In this document: piece by piece, positions 61,635-64,000 of the stretch
Position numbering within the stretch: position 1 is the stretch's first letter
Layout of the letters: each line of letters opens with the position of its first letter
From: Mycobacterium sp. IDR2000157661
GTDB lineage: Bacteria > Actinomycetota > Actinomycetes > Mycobacteriales > Mycobacteriaceae
DNA length: 64,000 bases
Reading direction: 5' to 3'
Assembly (NCBI RefSeq): GCF_022317005.1
Contig: NZ_CP081006.1
Span: 1,860,001-1,924,000 of the forward strand
Notes under the pieces: generated by a model
Told to the model about the DNA's origin: nothing
The model's input: the letters and a program-made list of their open reading frames with translations, nothing else
Database searches by the model: none
Made by a program: the position numbers and the translations under genes

Positions 61635-64000
61635 GGCAGCGCCCTGATCGGTCCGTTGCGGCTCCACCCGAACACCCGCTGCGTGCCCTGCTCGATCGCC
61701 GGGTACGGCGCCTGCGAAGCAGGCACCACGCGGTCATAGCGCTCGATCGAACCCCAGTCCCGGTACCAGTCGTTGCGCAGGTAGGTCGGCACCGCCGACG
61801 TACGCAGCAGCGCCTGGATGAACAGGAACGGGCCGCCGTCCTCTGCGGACTGCCACATGTTCGACGACGACACCACCTGCGTGAGGTCGGGCAGGATGCG
61901 GTACTCCGGCAGCTCGGCCACGCCGAGGCGTTCGGAGAACGGGCGCTGGCAGGGGAAGTTCGCGGCGGTGGCGATGTCCATCAGCACCGGCGTCGAGGAG
62001 CCGAGGTACTGCTGAGCGGTCTCGAGCACCGGGACGCGCGGCGGTGTGAACGCGAACCACTGATCCTCGGAGAGGTTGGGGTCATCGGCGACGATGCGCG
62101 CGACGTTGGCCTCCGGCGGTGCGGTGGCCAGCGGGAAACGCAGGTTGCGCCAGGCGTTCTGGCGGAATACGTCGATGGGCTGGACCTCGTTGAGCGCCTG
62201 GTAGCTGCCGTCGGGCCGGTGGACACCCCACTGCAGCTTGAGCGACTGCCCGTAGCTGAACGACCCGTCCTCCTCGTAGTACCAGATCGCGCCCGCCGCA
62301 GCCACGGTCACCAGTGGCCGGTCCGCGGGGCGCTCGCCCGCGGGGAACGGCAACCGGTACCAGGCCGAGGTCAGCTCCGCCGCGACTCCCCCTTCCGAGC
62401 CGGGCTCTTCGTAGCTGCCCATCACCGGTGTTCGGTCGGGGTCGAGCCCGAAGGGCAGGAACACCTTCGAGCCGTTGACGCCCTCCGGACCGTAGCCGCC
62501 GCCGGTGCCCGCCGCGAAGCCGACCCCGACGACCGGTTCGTTGGCGTTGCCGTCGGAGTTGACCAGACCGGGCTTGACGGCGACCGGTTCGGCGGGGTCG
62601 AGGGTGTCGCTGACGCCGTTGGGGTTGAAGCCGACCGGGTCCTCGCCGCCGAGCGGCCCGTACTCGCCGAACCGCTGGCCCGGAACGGGTTGCAGCAGAC
62701 CGGCGTTCGGGTCGGGTTCGACGAGCACGTCGTCGGCCATACCGCAGCTGGAGCCGGACACCAGCGCCTCGAGGTTGGCCTTGCCGATGGTGTAGACGGG
62801 ATAGCGCTGTACGGCGCCCTTGGCCAGCGAGCCCACCTCGAGCACCACCATGATGACGGCGACCACCAGAAGCGGTGTCGAGGCGAGCACCCGGTTACGC
62901 CGGGTGTCGGCGACCTGGGTGTGGCCGGCGTAGTCGATCCGGAAGTGCAGCCATCCGGCGAGCACCCCCGTCGCGATCGCCAGAGCGAGGAAGATGCCCG
63001 TCACCGGGATGCCCGCGAGTACCGGTTGCTTGTCGAACCAGGGCACACCGTAGTTGCCGACGTAGAACCAGCTGTTGAGCCCCGAGGTCGCCCACGCAAG
63101 CGCGAACAGCAGCGCGGTGACGAACAGCGCGAGGTGGCGGCGGCTGTGCAGGCCGACCCGGGCGAACGCGAACGCGGTGACCGCCCCGAGCGCCGCCGCG
63201 AGCCCCGCGAACGCGCCGAACTGCACCGCCCACTTCGTCGGCGTGAAGGTCAGCAACAGCAGGCCGACCGCGGTGGTCCCGACCAGCCGCCAGACCGGGC
63301 CGCTCGCCATGCCGGGCACGCCGCCGCGGCGCAGCAGCACGGCCAGCATCCCGAACAGGCACAGCAGCATGACCAGCACCGCGAACCGGCGCGTCATCGA
63401 CGAGTCGATGCTCTCCTCGACGGTGAGGAAGTAGTACCGCAGGAATTCCTGATACCAGGCGATCGTCGGCCCGACCACGTACTTGATGCGCGCCGACTCC
63501 GCGACGGTGGCCAGGGTCTGGTCGCGGAACACCACGACGAAGATCAACGCGGCCGACGCCACCAGTGGCATCACCTGCGCCGGCACCCCGTCGACGGCCC
63601 GTCGCGCCCGCACGTGGCGCACGATCGCGCGAACCCCGACCAGCAACGGGGCGATCGCGATCAGCCCCTGCGGTGCGAGGGTCACGCTGAGCACGGCGAC
63701 GGCGACCGCCAGCGCGGCCGGCCACAGCCGCCGAGTGGCGATCGCGTTCTCCACCAGCACCCAGCACACGATCGCCCCGAATGCGATCAGCGGTTCGGGC
63801 CGCAGTCCGTTGTTGAAGGGCAGCCACGCCGCCAGGAACACCGCGCCCGCCGTCCAAACCGTCACCCGGTTGGCGGCCAACCGGCGGCCCAACCGCGGCA
63901 GCACCCAGCGGCTGATGATGAGCCATGTGCCGATCGCGGCCAGTGTCGCGGGCACCCGCATCCACACCCCGGCGGTGCTCACCGCGGCCATCTTCGACAA
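61631..64000 (-). CDS. embA: Arabinosyltransferase EmbA, C-terminal part
   Basis: The frame is open at the last base, so about the first 300 of roughly 1090 residues are outside the window. The visible 789 residues include the last ten or so helices ([25 protein letters not shown] segment, [32 protein letters not shown]) and the C-terminal carbohydrate-binding domain ([60 protein letters not shown]). It is a paralogue of embB, and its position upstream identifies it as EmbA, which works as a heterodimer with EmbB. The stop overlaps the embB ATG. Confidence 0.94.
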   Translation of the reverse strand: MSKMAAVSTAGVWMRVPATLAAIGTWLIISRWVLPRLGRRLAANRVTVWTAGAVFLAAWLPFNNGLRPEPLIAFGAIVCWVLVENAIATRRLWPAALAVAVAVLSVTLAPQGLIAIAPLLVGVRAIVRHVRARRAVDGVPAQVMPLVASAALIFVVVFRDQTLATVAESARIKYVVGPTIAWYQEFLRYYFLTVEESIDSSMTRRFAVLVMLLCLFGMLAVLLRRGGVPGMASGPVWRLVGTTAVGLLLLTFTPTKWAVQFGAFAGLAAALGAVTAFAFARVGLHSRRHLALFVTALLFALAWATSGLNSWFYVGNYGVPWFDKQPVLAGIPVTGIFLALAIATGVLAGWLHFRIDYAGHTQVADTRRNRVLASTPLLVVAVIMVVLEVGSLAKGAVQRYPVYTIGKANLEALVSGSSCGMADDVLVEPDPNAGLLQPVPGQRFGEYGPLGGEDPVGFNPNGVSDTLDPAEPVAVKPGLVNSDGNANEPVVGVGFAAGTGGGYGPEGVNGSKVFLPFGLDPDRTPVMGSYEEPGSEGGVAAELTSAWYRLPFPAGERPADRPLVTVAAAGAIWYYEEDGSFSYGQSLKLQWGVHRPDGSYQALNEVQPIDVFRQNAWRNLRFPLATAPPEANVARIVADDPNLSEDQWFAFTPPRVPVLETAQQYLGSSTPVLMDIATAANFPCQRPFSERLGVAELPEYRILPDLTQVVSSSNMWQSAEDGGPFLFIQALLRTSAVPTYLRNDWYRDWGSIERYDRVVPASQAPYPAIEQGTQRVFGWSRNGPIRALP

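Overview
The window is high-GC actinobacterial DNA and comes from a mycobacterium, most likely a rapid grower (Mycolicibacterium-type). It carries a near-complete mycolyl-arabinogalactan assembly locus (glf, glfT2, ubiA, aftB, fbpA, mpt51, culp6, fadD32, pks13, accD4, embB, embA) together with erp, espR, hns and ethA/ethR. Gene order follows the M. tuberculosis stretch from roughly Rv3856c down to embA, in reversed orientation. The H37Rv counterparts named here are from memory of that genome and were not searched.

Layout. 1-6 kb: the end of a polysaccharide deacetylase, an F420-type oxidoreductase, a cation/proton antiporter divergent from a TrkA-like regulator, a mycothiol-type DinB-fold protein, a PHP-domain protein and a lysine-rich PAKKA protein. 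6-13.7 kb: a DinB polymerase, ethR/ethA with a visible operator, rraA, a TipA-like MerR regulator, membrane-anchored hns, copD/copC and a coiled-coil protein. 13.9-19.1 kb: an ImmA protease/transporter pair, espR, a GDT1-type Mn transporter behind a yybP-ykoY manganese riboswitch, a conserved gene next to it, and nickel superoxide dismutase (sodN) with its maturation protease (sodX), at the place where M. tuberculosis carries sodA. 19.1-29.6 kb: a DnaA-box-rich gap, two tandem mini-cistrons leading into a DUF4328 protein, glpQ1, an IdeR-boxed operon (DUF2470, CPBP protease, LCP ligase), pheA, a phosphatase, a metallopeptidase, a septum-formation-type protein and serS. 29.6-36.7 kb: a metallo-lactamase/Rieske protein, two acyltransferases, a HAD phosphatase, a PGRP amidase and erp. 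36.9-56.8 kb: the cell-wall locus proper, all on the plus strand. 56.8-64 kb: an exported protein, two small membrane proteins, then embB and embA on the minus strand.

How the cell-wall genes work together. Glf makes UDP-galactofuranose and GlfT2 polymerises the galactan. UbiA and the PAP2 phosphatase make decaprenyl-phosphoribose, on the route to the arabinose donor used by EmbA, EmbB and AftB. FadD32, Pks13 and AccD4 condense the mycolate, and Ag85A (fbpA) transfers it to trehalose and arabinogalactan. Spacing of 12-13 bp or start/stop overlaps shows two tight operons, glf-glfT2-PAP2-ubiA-aftB and fadD32-pks13-accD4.

Most notable observations. (1) accD4, expected to be essential, has its start codon thrown out of frame by a 23/24-bp tandem repeat. 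(2) The manganese riboswitch contains a strand able to pair with the ribosome-binding site of its target gene, which seems to begin at an ATT codon. (3) Ni-SOD occupies the usual sodA position and has Tyr in place of the Ni-hook proline. (4) Two identical nine-residue mini-cistrons are chained by ATGA overlaps into a membrane-protein gene. (5) The sulfolipid locus found between serS and the Rieske gene pair in M. tuberculosis is absent, leaving a 9-bp gap.
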